DNA from: an uncultured Bacilli bacterium
GTDB taxonomy: Bacteria; Bacillota_I; Bacilli_A; RF39; UBA660
Direction of reading: 5' to 3'
Assembly (NCBI GenBank): GCA_944358705.1
Contig: CALVRR010000010.1
Span: forward strand, 1 to 59,410
Length of the DNA stretch: 59,410 nt
Below, piece after piece: positions 1-8,436 of this stretch. The notes below the pieces were generated by a model. It did no database searches. It saw only the letters and a program-made list of their open reading frames with translations, and had not been told where the DNA came from. The translations under genes were made by a program, and so were the position numbers. Numbering within the stretch: position 1 is the first letter of the stretch; every line of letters begins with the position of its first letter.

Positions 1-743
1 ATTTATGTAAAAAAATATATATTTTTGCCAAAAAAGTAATGACTATTTTAAAAGAAGTATATCAGGCAGAAAGTATTTATTTATGCACAATGTGTGACGG
101 ACCAATGAATCATTTTCACATTCAACTAATACCAAGATACAAAGAAGAAAAAAGAGGATCGAAAAATTTCACAAAGCCAAGACAAGAGTATATCGAAGAT
201 AAAGAAAAAATAAAAAGAATAAGAAAAGAATTAAATTGGTCTTCTACAATAAATATAAAAGAATTAAAAAGAAAAGACAAAATAGATTTAGATAAATATA
301 TAGAATTTAGAGAAAAAGTAAAAGAAAATATGGAATATCCAGAGTGGTTAGGAGATTTTACCAAAAAAGATTTAGAAAATTTACTACAAAATAACTCTAA
401 AATATGGATATATTATAAAGATGGTATTCCAGTATGCTCTATGATGTTAATACCAGCAACTAAGAACACGCTAAAAAAATTCGACTTAAATTATAAAGAA
501 CAAGAAGTAATAGATTATGGACCAATGTTTGTAAATCCACATAATATAGGAATGAACTTACAATATCAAATGTTACAAGAACTAGATAAAATATCGAAAG
601 AAAAGGGATATAAATATGCAATTGTAACAGTACATCCAGAGAATATCTATTCGATTCGAAATTTAGAAAAAGATAATTTTAGCTATTTGGCAACCAAAAA
701 GCTAAACAGAGGACCACGAAAAATATATGTAAAAGAATTATAA
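1..743 (+). CDS. HIT-domain / GNAT acetyltransferase fusion protein, 5' end outside window
   Basis: The frame is open to the left edge (no stop from base 3 upstream of the ATG at 39), so the gene almost certainly starts outside the window. The N-terminal part reads as the end of a HIT nucleotide-hydrolase domain, with the histidine motif NHFHIQLIPRY; the third HIT histidine is replaced by Gln. The C-terminal ~150 residues resemble a GNAT fold, with a central YGPMFVNP strand, a long helix (LQYQMLQELDKISKEKG) and a final HPEN...SIRNLEKDNF segment typical of the acetyl-CoA-binding half. HIT domains hydrolyse dinucleotide polyphosphates or nucleoside phosphoramidates. The acceptor of the acetyltransferase half cannot be told. 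Confidence 0.7.
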   Translation, partial: LCKKIYIFAKKVMTILKEVYQAESIYLCTMCDGPMNHFHIQLIPRYKEEKRGSKNFTKPRQEYIEDKEKIKRIRKELNWSSTINIKELKRKDKIDLDKYIEFREKVKENMEYPEWLGDFTKKDLENLLQNNSKIWIYYKDGIPVCSMMLIPATKNTLKKFDLNYKEQEVIDYGPMFVNPHNIGMNLQYQMLQELDKISKEKGYKYAIVTVHPENIYSIRNLEKDNFSYLATKKLNRGPRKIYVKEL

Positions 744-763
744 AATGAATAGGAAATAGAAAA

Positions 764-1132
764 ATGAAAAAATTAATAACAGTAATATTAATAATAATTG
801 TAACAACAGCCTGTAATAATAAATTAGATGGATTCGAGGGAACATGGATTGCTTACCCCAGAAATCAAATCATAACCAAAGTAGATAAAGAGAAAACAAT
901 TGGTGGAAAAAAAGCATATTATTTAAAAATCGATGGAAAAGGAAATTATACTCTAGAATTGGAACAAGGAATACAAAAAGGAACGTATATAATAAAAGAA
1001 GATAATAAAGGAGTAATATTAAAAGAGGAAGATGGTTTGATATCAGAAAATTGTACATTAGAAAATGAAACAGAACTACATTGTGATAGATACGCTTTAC
1101 TATATAAAAAAACAAATAAAAAAATCAAATAA
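764..1132 (+). CDS. Small secreted lipoprotein, function unknown
   Basis: This is a 122-residue protein with a short Lys start, a hydrophobic stretch (LITVILIIIV) and a lipobox-like TTAC, so Cys17 is the likely lipidated residue and the mature protein sits on the outer face of the membrane. The rest is small, polar and beta-rich (KIDGKGNYTLELEQGIQKGTY), reminiscent of lipocalin-like or META-like small lipoproteins, but I do not recognise the family. A further CxxxxxxxxxC pair (NCTLENETELHC) could form a disulphide outside the cell. It lies 20 bases after the HIT-GNAT gene on the same strand. Confidence 0.6.
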   Translation: MKKLITVILIIIVTTACNNKLDGFEGTWIAYPRNQIITKVDKEKTIGGKKAYYLKIDGKGNYTLELEQGIQKGTYIIKEDNKGVILKEEDGLISENCTLENETELHCDRYALLYKKTNKKIK

Positions 1133-1136
1133 TATA

Positions 1137-1165
1137 TTGACAAGAGAATATATTAATGATAAATT
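1137..1165 (+). promoter_or_regulatory. Sigma-A type promoter
   Basis: TTGACA (1137-1142), a 17-base spacer and TAAATT (1160-1165) precede the small membrane-peptide ORF at 1194. The -35 is perfect and the -10 is weak. Confidence 0.45.
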
Positions 1166-1193
1166 GATAACTAATATAAAAAGAGGTAAAGTT

Positions 1194-1298
1194 ATGAGTG
1201 TGAGATGGAATGAGAAATTTATTATAAAATCTATTTTTAATATAATAACAATTTCTTTTGTCATGCTTTCATGCTCAATACTTTGCCTAATAAAATAA
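1194..1298 (+). CDS. Possible 34-residue single-pass membrane peptide
   Basis: A short ORF starts with ATG at 1194, eight bases after AGAGGT, and encodes a peptide with a positively charged start and one hydrophobic helix (IFNIITISFVMLSCSILCLI). A good promoter lies just upstream and a strong terminator starts at its stop codon, so it forms its own small transcription unit. No family is recognised. It could be a small membrane regulator, a type I-toxin-like peptide or a chance ORF; the surrounding signals favour a real gene. Confidence 0.4.
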   Translation: MSVRWNEKFIIKSIFNIITISFVMLSCSILCLIK

Positions 1299-1335
1299 AA
1301 AGACGCACAGCAACAATGCTGTGGCGTCTTTTTTG
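1299..1335 (+). terminator. Rho-independent terminator
   Basis: AAGACGCACAGCA and TGCTGTGGCGTCTT form a 13-bp stem with one bulge, followed by a run of T. It closes the transcription unit that ends at 1298. Confidence 0.85.
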
Positions 1336-1357
1336 TTTACAAAATAAGGAGGTGTAT

Positions 1358-2812
1358 ATGAATACTTTAAAATTAAATGATTTGCTTTTAAAAGTTTCTG
1401 AATACAATAATGATGAAAAAGATTTAATTAAAAAAGCCTACGCTTTTGCTGAAGAAATACATAGGGGACAAAAGCGTCAAAGTGGAGAAGATTATATCCA
1501 ACATCCTTTAAATGTTGCCTACATTCTAGCAGATATGCATGCGGATACAGATACAATATGTGCAGGTTTACTGCATGATACGATAGAAGATGCAAGAGAA
1601 GATCCTAATGTTGTAAAACAACATATTATAGATACTTTTAACAGTGATATAGGTTTTTTAGCCGATGGTGTAACAAAAATTAGAAGAATGAATTTCCTAC
1701 CAAAACAAGATCAGAATATGGCTAATAAACAAAAACTACTGGTAAGTATGGCAAAAGATATTAGAGTTATCATCATAAAATTAGCAGATAGACTTCATAA
1801 CATGAGAACATTACAATATAAATCAGAATTTAAACAAAAAGAAAATGCTGCTGAGACTTTAAGTATGTTTGTACCATTTGCCTATTATATCGGTGCCTAT
1901 ATAATGAAAAATGAACTAGAAGATTTATCTTTCCGTTATCTGAAACCTGAAGAATATAAAAGAATGGAAGAATTAAGACAAAAAATAGATAATGATAGTA
2001 ATCATTGTCTAATAGAAATGCTATCAAAAATAAACGAAGTATTAAGTGACAACAATATTCCTCATGAAATAAAAGTCAGAACCAAAAATATCTATGGAAT
2101 ATATAAAAGATTACAACAAGGATATAGATTAGCCGATATTCATGATTTATTATCACTTAAGATAATGGTAAATGACATTCTGAATTGTTATCAGACATTA
2201 GGATTAGTTCATTTAATATATCATCCAATCCCTAGAAGATTTAAAGATTATATATGTAATCCAAAAACGAATTTGTATAGTTCTCTTCACACGACAGTCT
2301 TCGGAGCAGATGAGAGATTAGTACAAACTCAGATTAGAACTTTTGAAATGGATAAAATAGCTTCCTACGGACTAACGACATACTGGGATATTCATAAAGG
2401 TAATGCAAGAGAAGTAATGCAAGAAGAACTAAAAAACAAATTCCAATTTTATGAATCACTAGATGAAATCTTACATATGTCTAAAGACACCAAAATATTT
2501 ATTAATCAAGTAAAAAGTGAATTGTTAAATGATAAAATATATGTATATACACCAAGTGGAGAAAAACTAGAATTACCAAAAAATGCAACACCAATTGATG
2601 TGGCTTATAGAATTCACTCAGAGATAGGAAATACCATGGTTTCAGCAACGGTAAATGAAAATATAGTAGATATTGGACAAACGCTTAAAACAGACGATAT
2701 TGTTAGAATAATTACAGATAGAAATGCCGAAGGGCCAAAAGAGGACTGGTTAAACCATGTAACAACAGCAAAAGCTAAAAGAAAAATAAAAGAAGCCATT
2801 AGAAAAGCATGA
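1358..2812 (+). CDS. rel: RelA/SpoT family (p)ppGpp synthetase/hydrolase, short form
   Basis: This enzyme makes and degrades the stringent-response alarmone (p)ppGpp in the cytoplasm. The ATG at 1358 is chosen because AAGGAGG lies seven bases upstream; the open frame back to 1271 runs through the preceding terminator. Residues ~25-180 are the HD hydrolase, with HP at 49-50 and the HDTIED motif at 73-78 intact. The synthetase follows (IYGIYKRLQ, IHDLLSLKIMV, YSSLHTTVFG, QIRTFEMDKIASYG), then a TGS domain (IYVYTPSGEKLELPK, from about residue 393). It stops at 484 residues, about 250 shorter than full Rel proteins, and lacks the zinc-finger and ACT regulatory domains, so ribosome sensing is probably altered or supplied by another RSH. 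Confidence 0.9.
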   Translation: MNTLKLNDLLLKVSEYNNDEKDLIKKAYAFAEEIHRGQKRQSGEDYIQHPLNVAYILADMHADTDTICAGLLHDTIEDAREDPNVVKQHIIDTFNSDIGFLADGVTKIRRMNFLPKQDQNMANKQKLLVSMAKDIRVIIIKLADRLHNMRTLQYKSEFKQKENAAETLSMFVPFAYYIGAYIMKNELEDLSFRYLKPEEYKRMEELRQKIDNDSNHCLIEMLSKINEVLSDNNIPHEIKVRTKNIYGIYKRLQQGYRLADIHDLLSLKIMVNDILNCYQTLGLVHLIYHPIPRRFKDYICNPKTNLYSSLHTTVFGADERLVQTQIRTFEMDKIASYGLTTYWDIHKGNAREVMQEELKNKFQFYESLDEILHMSKDTKIFINQVKSELLNDKIYVYTPSGEKLELPKNATPIDVAYRIHSEIGNTMVSATVNENIVDIGQTLKTDDIVRIITDRNAEGPKEDWLNHVTTAKAKRKIKEAIRKA

Positions 2813-2821
2813 AATTAGAAT

Positions 2822-2850
2822 TTGACAAATAAATAAAACTATAATATAAT
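2822..2850 (+). promoter_or_regulatory. Promoter of the pheST T-box transcript
   Basis: A consensus TTGACA (2822-2827), a 17-base spacer and TATAAT (2845-2850) lie directly upstream of the T-box leader. Confidence 0.75.
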
Positions 2851-2855
2851 CAAAA

Positions 2856-3080
2856 AGAAATTTGTTGATGAAGAAATTATCCAAGTAGTTAGTTTCAAAC
2901 TCTATACAGGAATTTGTGGTCAGCGACTGAGAGCCACAATAGATAAGGAAACATAATGAATTTCAATAATGGAGTCAAATCGTGTAAGAGCGTTAATCGA
3001 AATAAGGTAGTAGAAATACTATAAATAAAGGTGGTACCACGAACAATTCGTCCTTTTGGATGATTGTTCGTTTTTTATTT
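2856..3080 (+). promoter_or_regulatory. T-box leader (Phe-specific) controlling pheST
   Basis: The leader holds the conserved T-box element AAAGGTGGTACCACGAAC (around 3030-3046), whose UGGU loop would pair with an ACCA tRNA end as expected for tRNA-Phe (A73). It is followed by a terminator hairpin built from CGAACAAT...ATTGTTCG and a T-run (3040-3079). A TTC triplet at 2962-2964, inside GAATTTCAATAATGG, is the likely specifier codon. Uncharged tRNA-Phe would stabilise the antiterminator and allow transcription of pheS and pheT. Confidence 0.9.
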
Positions 3081-3102
3081 ATAAGGAAAGGAAGTGATTG
3101 GT

Positions 3103-3153
3103 TTGAAAAATGATTTTAATAGTGATTTTAGATTAATCACTTTAAATAGATAA
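3103..3153 (+). CDS. Possible 16-residue leader peptide between T-box and pheS
   Basis: A TTG at 3103 follows a purine-rich AGGAAAGGAAG, 9 bases before it, and opens a 16-codon frame (MKNDFNSDFRLITLNR) with two Phe codons. It may be a translated leader that tunes pheS expression or a chance ORF; no conservation can be judged here. Confidence 0.2.
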   Translation: MKNDFNSDFRLITLNR

Positions 3154-3178
3154 TTACAAATTAGAAAGGGTTAAGAAT

Positions 3179-4216
3179 ATGAAAGAAAAATTAGAAGAAA
3201 TTAAAATAAAAGGGTTAGAAAAAATAGAAAAAGCAAAAAACAAAGAGGAACTAGAAATTGTTAGAAAAGAATTAACTGGTAAAAAGAGTGATCTATCAGA
3301 AATTTTAAAATCAATGAGTAGTCTATCTCCAGAAGAAAAAAAATCGATAGGTATGTTAACTACTGAAATAAGAATGGATTTTACCAATAAAATAAATCAA
3401 AAAGAAAAAGATTTAATTGCTTCCATGAGTGTCTTAAAAGAACCCATAGATTTAACAATACCAGGAAGAAAAATAAATAGTGGAGCACTTCATCCAATAA
3501 CACAAATGCGTTACGATTTAAACGATGCATTTTTATCCTTAGGTTTTGAAGTATATAGTGAAGATGATATTAGTAGTGAAAAATACGCCTTTGATAATTT
3601 AAACTTTGCCAAAGATCATCCAGCTCGTCAATCTATGGATACTTATTGGATTAAAGGAACGGAAGAAAAAGAAGGAGCAGAAAGATTGTGTCTAAGACCG
3701 CACTTAACAGGAGGGTCCGTTCGATATTTACAAAAACATGGAGCACCAGCGAGATTTGTATATCCTGGAGGAGCTTATCGAAACGAAACAACGGATGCTA
3801 GACACGAAAGAGCCTTTGTACAATACGAAGCATTAATAGTAGATAAAGATATTTCTTTTTCTTCAGGAATGGTTCTTATTCAAACAATTTTAGAAAAAGT
3901 GTTTGGAAGAAAAATTAATACAAGAATGAGAGAAGGTTTCTTCCCATTTACAGAACCAGGATATGAAATCGATATGGAGTGTCTAGTATGCGGAGGAAAA
4001 GGTTGCAAGGTATGTAATCATAATGGATGGATTGAAGTTATGCCAGGTGGTGTCATTCATCCTAATGTATTAAAATCAGCAGGTCTAGACCCAGAAGAGT
4101 GGACAGGATTTTATATTAATATAGGATTAGATAGATTAGTAATGATGAGATATGGAGTAGATGACGTAAGGCTATTCCATAGTACAGATTTAAGATTTTT
4201 AAAGCAATTTAAATAG
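3179..4216 (+). CDS. pheS: Phenylalanine-tRNA ligase alpha subunit
   Basis: PheS is the catalytic subunit of the alpha2-beta2 class II synthetase that charges tRNA-Phe. At 345 residues it is of normal length. It has an N-terminal coiled-coil arm (residues 1-90), class II motif 2 (YRNETTDARHERAFVQYE) and motif 3 (GLDRLVMMRYGVDD) near the C-terminus. The Cys-rich insertion CLVCGGKGCKVC is the usual Bacillota zinc-ribbon-like loop. It is expressed with pheT from the T-box promoter; pheT starts 14 bases downstream. Confidence 0.97.
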   Translation: MKEKLEEIKIKGLEKIEKAKNKEELEIVRKELTGKKSDLSEILKSMSSLSPEEKKSIGMLTTEIRMDFTNKINQKEKDLIASMSVLKEPIDLTIPGRKINSGALHPITQMRYDLNDAFLSLGFEVYSEDDISSEKYAFDNLNFAKDHPARQSMDTYWIKGTEEKEGAERLCLRPHLTGGSVRYLQKHGAPARFVYPGGAYRNETTDARHERAFVQYEALIVDKDISFSSGMVLIQTILEKVFGRKINTRMREGFFPFTEPGYEIDMECLVCGGKGCKVCNHNGWIEVMPGGVIHPNVLKSAGLDPEEWTGFYINIGLDRLVMMRYGVDDVRLFHSTDLRFLKQFK

Positions 4217-4230
4217 AAGGGAAGAATAAT

Positions 4231-6654
4231 ATGAGAGTATCATTAAATGAAATAAAGAAATATGTAGAGTTACCTAATAGTTTAACTGATAAACAAATTG
4301 CCTATGATATGACACTTAGAACCGTCGAGGTAGAGAATATTGAGGATGTTAGTAAAAAATATCATGATATCGTCGTGGGAAAAATTTTAGAAGTGAAAAA
4401 ACATCCTAACGCTGATAGATTAAAAATATGTATAACAGATATTGGAGAAGAAAAACCAGTACAAATTGTATGTGGTGGTTCCAATCTTTATGAAGGAGAA
4501 TATGTTGTTGTATCAAAACCAGGAGCAGAAGTAGTTTGGCATGGAGAAGGAGAACCAGTAAAAGTAAAAGAAGCTAAAATGAGAGGAGAAACCTCTTACG
4601 GGATGATTTGCTCCTCATCAGAAGTATATTTAATGGATTTCTTTCCAATGGATAATGAAGATGAAATAATTGATTTAAAAGGAATCACCTGCAAACCAGG
4701 AGATAACATTAGTGATATTGTAGAAATGAACGATACCGTATTAGAAATAGATAATAAATCTCTTTCCAACAGACCGGATTTATGGGGACACTACGGAATC
4801 GCCAGAGAATTATCAGCTATTTATAATGTTCCATTAAAAAGCTTACCAAAATATGAACTAGATAAAAACATACCAGAGTATTCCGTAGAAATAGAAGAAC
4901 AAGAAAAATGTAATAGATATGTTGCGATAGAAATAGAAGGAATTTATGAGAAAGAATCTCCAATATGGATGAAATCACTACTATCAAAAGCAGGACAAAG
5001 ACCAATAAATGCTATCGTAGATATAACAAATTATGTCATGATGGTAGTAGGTCAACCACTTCACGCTTTTGATAGAACCCATGTCCGTGGAGAAAAAATA
5101 ATAGTAAGAAACGCGAAAGAAAAGGAAGAATTATTATTACTGGATAATAATACAATTAAACTTACTACAGAAGATTTAGTAATTTGTGATGAAAAGGATG
5201 CGATGGCTTTAGCTGGTATTAGAGGTGGAAAAAAAGATTCTATCTTACCAGATACCAAGGGAATTGTGCTAGAAGTAGCGAACTTCTCTGCTAGTACAAT
5301 TAGAAAAACAGGAAAAAGATTTGCGGAAAAGACAGATGCATCCATCAGGTATGAAAAAGGAATAGATACGCAAAGAGTAGACGAAGGACTAAATTTAGCA
5401 TTAAGATTAATAAAAGAAATATTTCCAGATAGTAAAATAATAAAATACAAAGACAACTACCCAAGTGAAACGAAAAAAAATAAGATTAAAATAACGGAAA
5501 AGTTTTTAGATACGAGATTAGGTAAAAAAATTCCACAAGACAAAATAGACCAAATTCTAACTTCTCTTGGATATGAATTATCCTATCATAATGGAGAATA
5601 TGAAGTAATAGTACCAACTTGGAGATCAACTGGTGATGTAACAATAAAAGACGATGTAATGGGAGATATAGCAAGAATCCTTTCTTTTGACAGTTTTGAA
5701 CCAAAGCCAATAAATATAACTATTGACCATTCGATAATTCAAAATAATGTCTTATTAGATAGAAGAATAAGAGAATATTTATCTTATTGTTGTGGATTCT
5801 ATGAAATTTATACATACCCATGGATTGCTGAAAAATATATTCATGCAGCAAAAGTAAATACAGAAACATCTTTAAAACTGGCAACACCACCAGCACCAGA
5901 GTTATCTTATTTAAGAAGTTCTCTAATTCCAGGAATATTAGAAGCAATTGCTAAAAACTTAAGATATTATGATGAATTTAAATTATTTGAATGTGCAGAG
6001 GTTTATCAAAAAGGAGATTATAGACCATCCTCAAACAAAGAAATATTACCAATTCAAAATAACTATTTGACCGGATGTATTGTAGGTAAAGATGCCAAAG
6101 AAATATTCTATGACATAAAGGGTGTTATTGAAAATATGGCCAGATTCTGTCATATGGAAAATATAAATTTAGAAAAAAAAGAAAAGCCTTCCTGGGCAGA
6201 CAAAAATGCTTATTTAAATATCGTAAAAGATAATGAAATTATTGGATCTTTAGGATTGTTATCTGTAGAGGCAATGACTGAATCTAAAATAAAAAGAACG
6301 AATGTAGCTATTTTTGAAATTAATTTTGATAAACTTACTCCATACGATTCTAGAACAAACAAATATCAAAAATTACCAGAGTTACCATTAGTAGAAAAAG
6401 ATTTATCCATTATAGTCGATGAAGAAATAAGTTGGCAAAAAATTGAAGACAGTATCAAAAAGCAAGTAAAAGAAGTAGAATTTATTGACGAATATAAAGG
6501 AAATCAAATACCTAGTGGCAAAAAATCAATCACATTGAAAGTAAAGATTATGAATGAAGATACCACGATGACATCAGAACAAATAAATAAAAAGATAAAT
6601 AATATATTAAATATTTTAGATAAAAAATGTAATGCAAAACTTCGTGAAGAATAA
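4231..6654 (+). CDS. pheT: Phenylalanine-tRNA ligase beta subunit
   Basis: PheT is the structural, editing and tRNA-binding partner of PheS. The 807 residues show the expected order: an N-terminal EMAP/Myf-like tRNA-binding domain (VVGKILEVKKHPNADRLK, about 48-65), B3/B4 editing domain, B5 domain, class II-like core (YTYPWI...; PELSYLRSSLIPGILE) and the C-terminal FDX-ACB anticodon-binding domain (LPLVEKDLSIIVDEEISW). It is the last gene of the T-box operon and ends before a clear terminator. Confidence 0.97.
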   Translation: MRVSLNEIKKYVELPNSLTDKQIAYDMTLRTVEVENIEDVSKKYHDIVVGKILEVKKHPNADRLKICITDIGEEKPVQIVCGGSNLYEGEYVVVSKPGAEVVWHGEGEPVKVKEAKMRGETSYGMICSSSEVYLMDFFPMDNEDEIIDLKGITCKPGDNISDIVEMNDTVLEIDNKSLSNRPDLWGHYGIARELSAIYNVPLKSLPKYELDKNIPEYSVEIEEQEKCNRYVAIEIEGIYEKESPIWMKSLLSKAGQRPINAIVDITNYVMMVVGQPLHAFDRTHVRGEKIIVRNAKEKEELLLLDNNTIKLTTEDLVICDEKDAMALAGIRGGKKDSILPDTKGIVLEVANFSASTIRKTGKRFAEKTDASIRYEKGIDTQRVDEGLNLALRLIKEIFPDSKIIKYKDNYPSETKKNKIKITEKFLDTRLGKKIPQDKIDQILTSLGYELSYHNGEYEVIVPTWRSTGDVTIKDDVMGDIARILSFDSFEPKPINITIDHSIIQNNVLLDRRIREYLSYCCGFYEIYTYPWIAEKYIHAAKVNTETSLKLATPPAPELSYLRSSLIPGILEAIAKNLRYYDEFKLFECAEVYQKGDYRPSSNKEILPIQNNYLTGCIVGKDAKEIFYDIKGVIENMARFCHMENINLEKKEKPSWADKNAYLNIVKDNEIIGSLGLLSVEAMTESKIKRTNVAIFEINFDKLTPYDSRTNKYQKLPELPLVEKDLSIIVDEEISWQKIEDSIKKQVKEVEFIDEYKGNQIPSGKKSITLKVKIMNEDTTMTSEQINKKINNILNILDKKCNAKLREE

Positions 6655-6667
6655 ATGAATATTATTA

Positions 6668-6704
6668 AATAACTTTCTTAAAAAAAGAAGGTTATTTTTT
6701 TATT
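6668..6704 (+). terminator. Terminator of the pheST operon
   Basis: AATAACTTTCTT pairs with AAGAAGGTTATT (one G-U pair) and is followed by seven T residues. Confidence 0.85.
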
Positions 6705-6790
6705 TACAATTATCATTTCTCTATATTAACATGAACCCATGAATAGTATTATAATAAAAAATATAAAGTGTTTAAGAAAAAAGGAGTATT

Positions 6791-7726
6791 ATGAAAGCAA
6801 AAGAACAGTTAGAATATGTAGTAAAAAATAGCAAGTATGTAAAAATTAATTCTGTTTGTTTAGATGATTTTATAAATAATTTGGAGGAGGTAAATTATCA
6901 ACATTGGTATAATTTTACTTCTTTAGATTTAAACGAAAAGGAAAAGATTATTCTAACATTTATAATAGAAAGTCTTAATTTTTGTTTTTGGCAAAAGCCG
7001 AAATTTCAGATTGAATATAAAGGTAATATTATGAAAGGATCCGAGGCACTATTTTATTCAATCATAAAAGAAGTAGAACGAAATAAGCTTTTTTTAAATA
7101 TTGAATATTTAAATAAATTAACAAAAGATAATTTTGAAAAAATATTTTATTCATCCAATAGTAAAATATCTTTAACTGATTTGAGATATAACCTTTTTAA
7201 AGATACGGTTAATATAATATATAAGAAAGGTCAATATTTTTTTGATGAATTATTTAACATTAAATCAGACATTGATTTATTAAAGTATATTGTATCAGAA
7301 TTTAAATATTTTAATGATACAAGTATCTATAAAGGGGAAAAAATAGAGTTTCATAAACGTGCTACTTTGCTTGTTAATGATTTGTATTATATGTCACCAA
7401 CAATACATAATAATTTAGGAAATGTTGATAATTTAACAGGATGTGCTGATTATGGTATACCGAGAACTTTAAGAACATATGGAATTTTAGAATATAATGA
7501 AGAATTAGCAGATATTGTGGATAATGAGATTGAGTTAGAGCATGATAGTAATATGGAAATAGAAATTAGGGCTAATATGCTTTATGTATTAGAGTTAATT
7601 AGAGGAAAATTAAAAGATAAGGACATTAAAATTAATTCTGTAGAATTAGACAACGTTATTTGGCAGATGGGAGCAAAAAAGAAAAATACAAGTCCATATC
7701 ATCATACGATTACAATATTTTATTAA
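6791..7726 (+). CDS. Queuosine salvage protein, DUF2419/Qng1-like nucleoside 5'-monophosphate glycosidase
   Basis: Members of this family release queuine from queuosine 5'-monophosphate so that the base can be re-inserted into tRNA. The 311-residue protein carries the family landmarks: NFCFWQKPKF near residue 70, KRATLLVNDLYY near 198, the catalytic-region motif LTGCADYGIPRTLRTYGILEY near 216-236, EIEIRANMLYVLE, and the C-terminal PYHHTITIFY. The start has AAAAAGGAG upstream. It stands alone between two terminators. No queuine transporter or TGT is visible nearby. Assignment rests on motif recognition; Asp in CADYG is the presumed catalytic residue. Confidence 0.8.
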   Translation: MKAKEQLEYVVKNSKYVKINSVCLDDFINNLEEVNYQHWYNFTSLDLNEKEKIILTFIIESLNFCFWQKPKFQIEYKGNIMKGSEALFYSIIKEVERNKLFLNIEYLNKLTKDNFEKIFYSSNSKISLTDLRYNLFKDTVNIIYKKGQYFFDELFNIKSDIDLLKYIVSEFKYFNDTSIYKGEKIEFHKRATLLVNDLYYMSPTIHNNLGNVDNLTGCADYGIPRTLRTYGILEYNEELADIVDNEIELEHDSNMEIEIRANMLYVLELIRGKLKDKDIKINSVELDNVIWQMGAKKKNTSPYHHTITIFY

Positions 7727-7791
7727 GTTTCATATAAAAAATATTTTAGGTAAGTTGGTAACATACTATAACGTAATATTATTGTATAAAG

Positions 7792-7826
7792 ATAGCCTTA
7801 ATGATAAAAGTAATAAGGCTATTTTT
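7792..7826 (+). terminator. Terminator after the queuosine-salvage gene
   Basis: ATAGCCTTA pairs with TAAGGCTAT across a 13-base loop, then TTTTT. Confidence 0.85.
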
Positions 7827-7909
7827 AATTTGTAAATTTTCCTACTAGTGTATTTAATTTAGTGGCAAAATCGCCTATCTTTACATATTTTAATGTAGAG
7901 GTGAAAAAG

Positions 7910-8183
7910 ATGAATGAAAGGAAAATAACTGGTGTTGTAGTAGATTCTGGTCATGGAGGAAGTGACCCAGGAGCTATTAGTGGAAATTTAAGAGAAAAAG
8001 ATTTTAATTTAGAGGCAGCGAATTATATGACAAGAAGATTACAAGAGTTAGGTATTCCTGTAGTATCAGTAAAAACTACGGATGAAGATATATCAAGAAC
8101 AGAACGATTAAGAAGGGCAAATCAAGCTTTTGATGGAGATCCTAATGCAATCCTGATTTCCAATCACATAAACTCCGGAGGAG
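7910..8183 (+). pseudogene. N-terminal half of a LysM N-acetylmuramoyl-L-alanine amidase, interrupted by an integrative element
   Basis: This is the beginning of an Amidase_3 peptidoglycan hydrolase. ATG 7910 is preferred because AGAGGTG precedes it; the open frame from GTG 7862 has no ribosome site. The fragment holds all three zinc ligands: His in DSGHGGSDPGA, Glu in the EKDFNLEAANYM segment and His in ILISNHINSGG. The frame then runs into the element and stops at 8212. The remaining catalytic Glu ([10 protein letters not shown]) and the LysM repeats lie 12.45 kb away at 20632-21570. Joining 8176 to 20632 gives a continuous 401-residue protein, so this gene may be interrupted rather than dead. 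Confidence 0.9.
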
Positions 8184-8202
8184 CGGAGTTCAGTTACCAT
8201 TA
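8177..8202 (+). repeat. Left attachment site (attL) of the serine-recombinase element
   Basis: GGAGGAG core followed by the arm GAGTTCAGTTACCATTA (8186-8202), which is the reverse complement of the right arm with one mismatch. Confidence 0.8.
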
Positions 8203-8357
8203 CATAATTTAATTGGGTATTTAGACGGTTATATTTAAGCTAAATAAATTTATTGATAAATTATACTAAAATTGAATTTTTGGCTTGAATAAAGGCATAA
8301 AATAAAGAATTTTTAATATATTTCACTTCAAATGTTAAAAAATGGCTATTTTTGCTG

Positions 8358-8416
8358 TATAATGTAGTTAAGAATAGCAGTATCATTCTTTTTTAAGATG
8401 GATACTGCTTATTTTT
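8358..8416 (+). promoter_or_regulatory. -10 element and intrinsic attenuator hairpin before the cyclase operon
   Basis: TATAAT at 8358-8363 (weak -35 upstream) is followed by AGCAGTATC (8376-8384) pairing with GATACTGCT (8401-8409) and then TTATTTTTT. The hairpin would stop transcripts started at this promoter before the cyclase start at 8437, unless read-through is controlled. The rest of 8213-8436 shows nothing recognisable. Confidence 0.5.
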
Positions 8417-8436
8417 TGAAGTGAGGTGTAATTTCA

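Noticed and set aside
1271-1357. Upstream extension of the RSH gene
   Set aside because: The extension reads through a strong terminator hairpin, and AAGGAGG marks ATG 1358 as the start.
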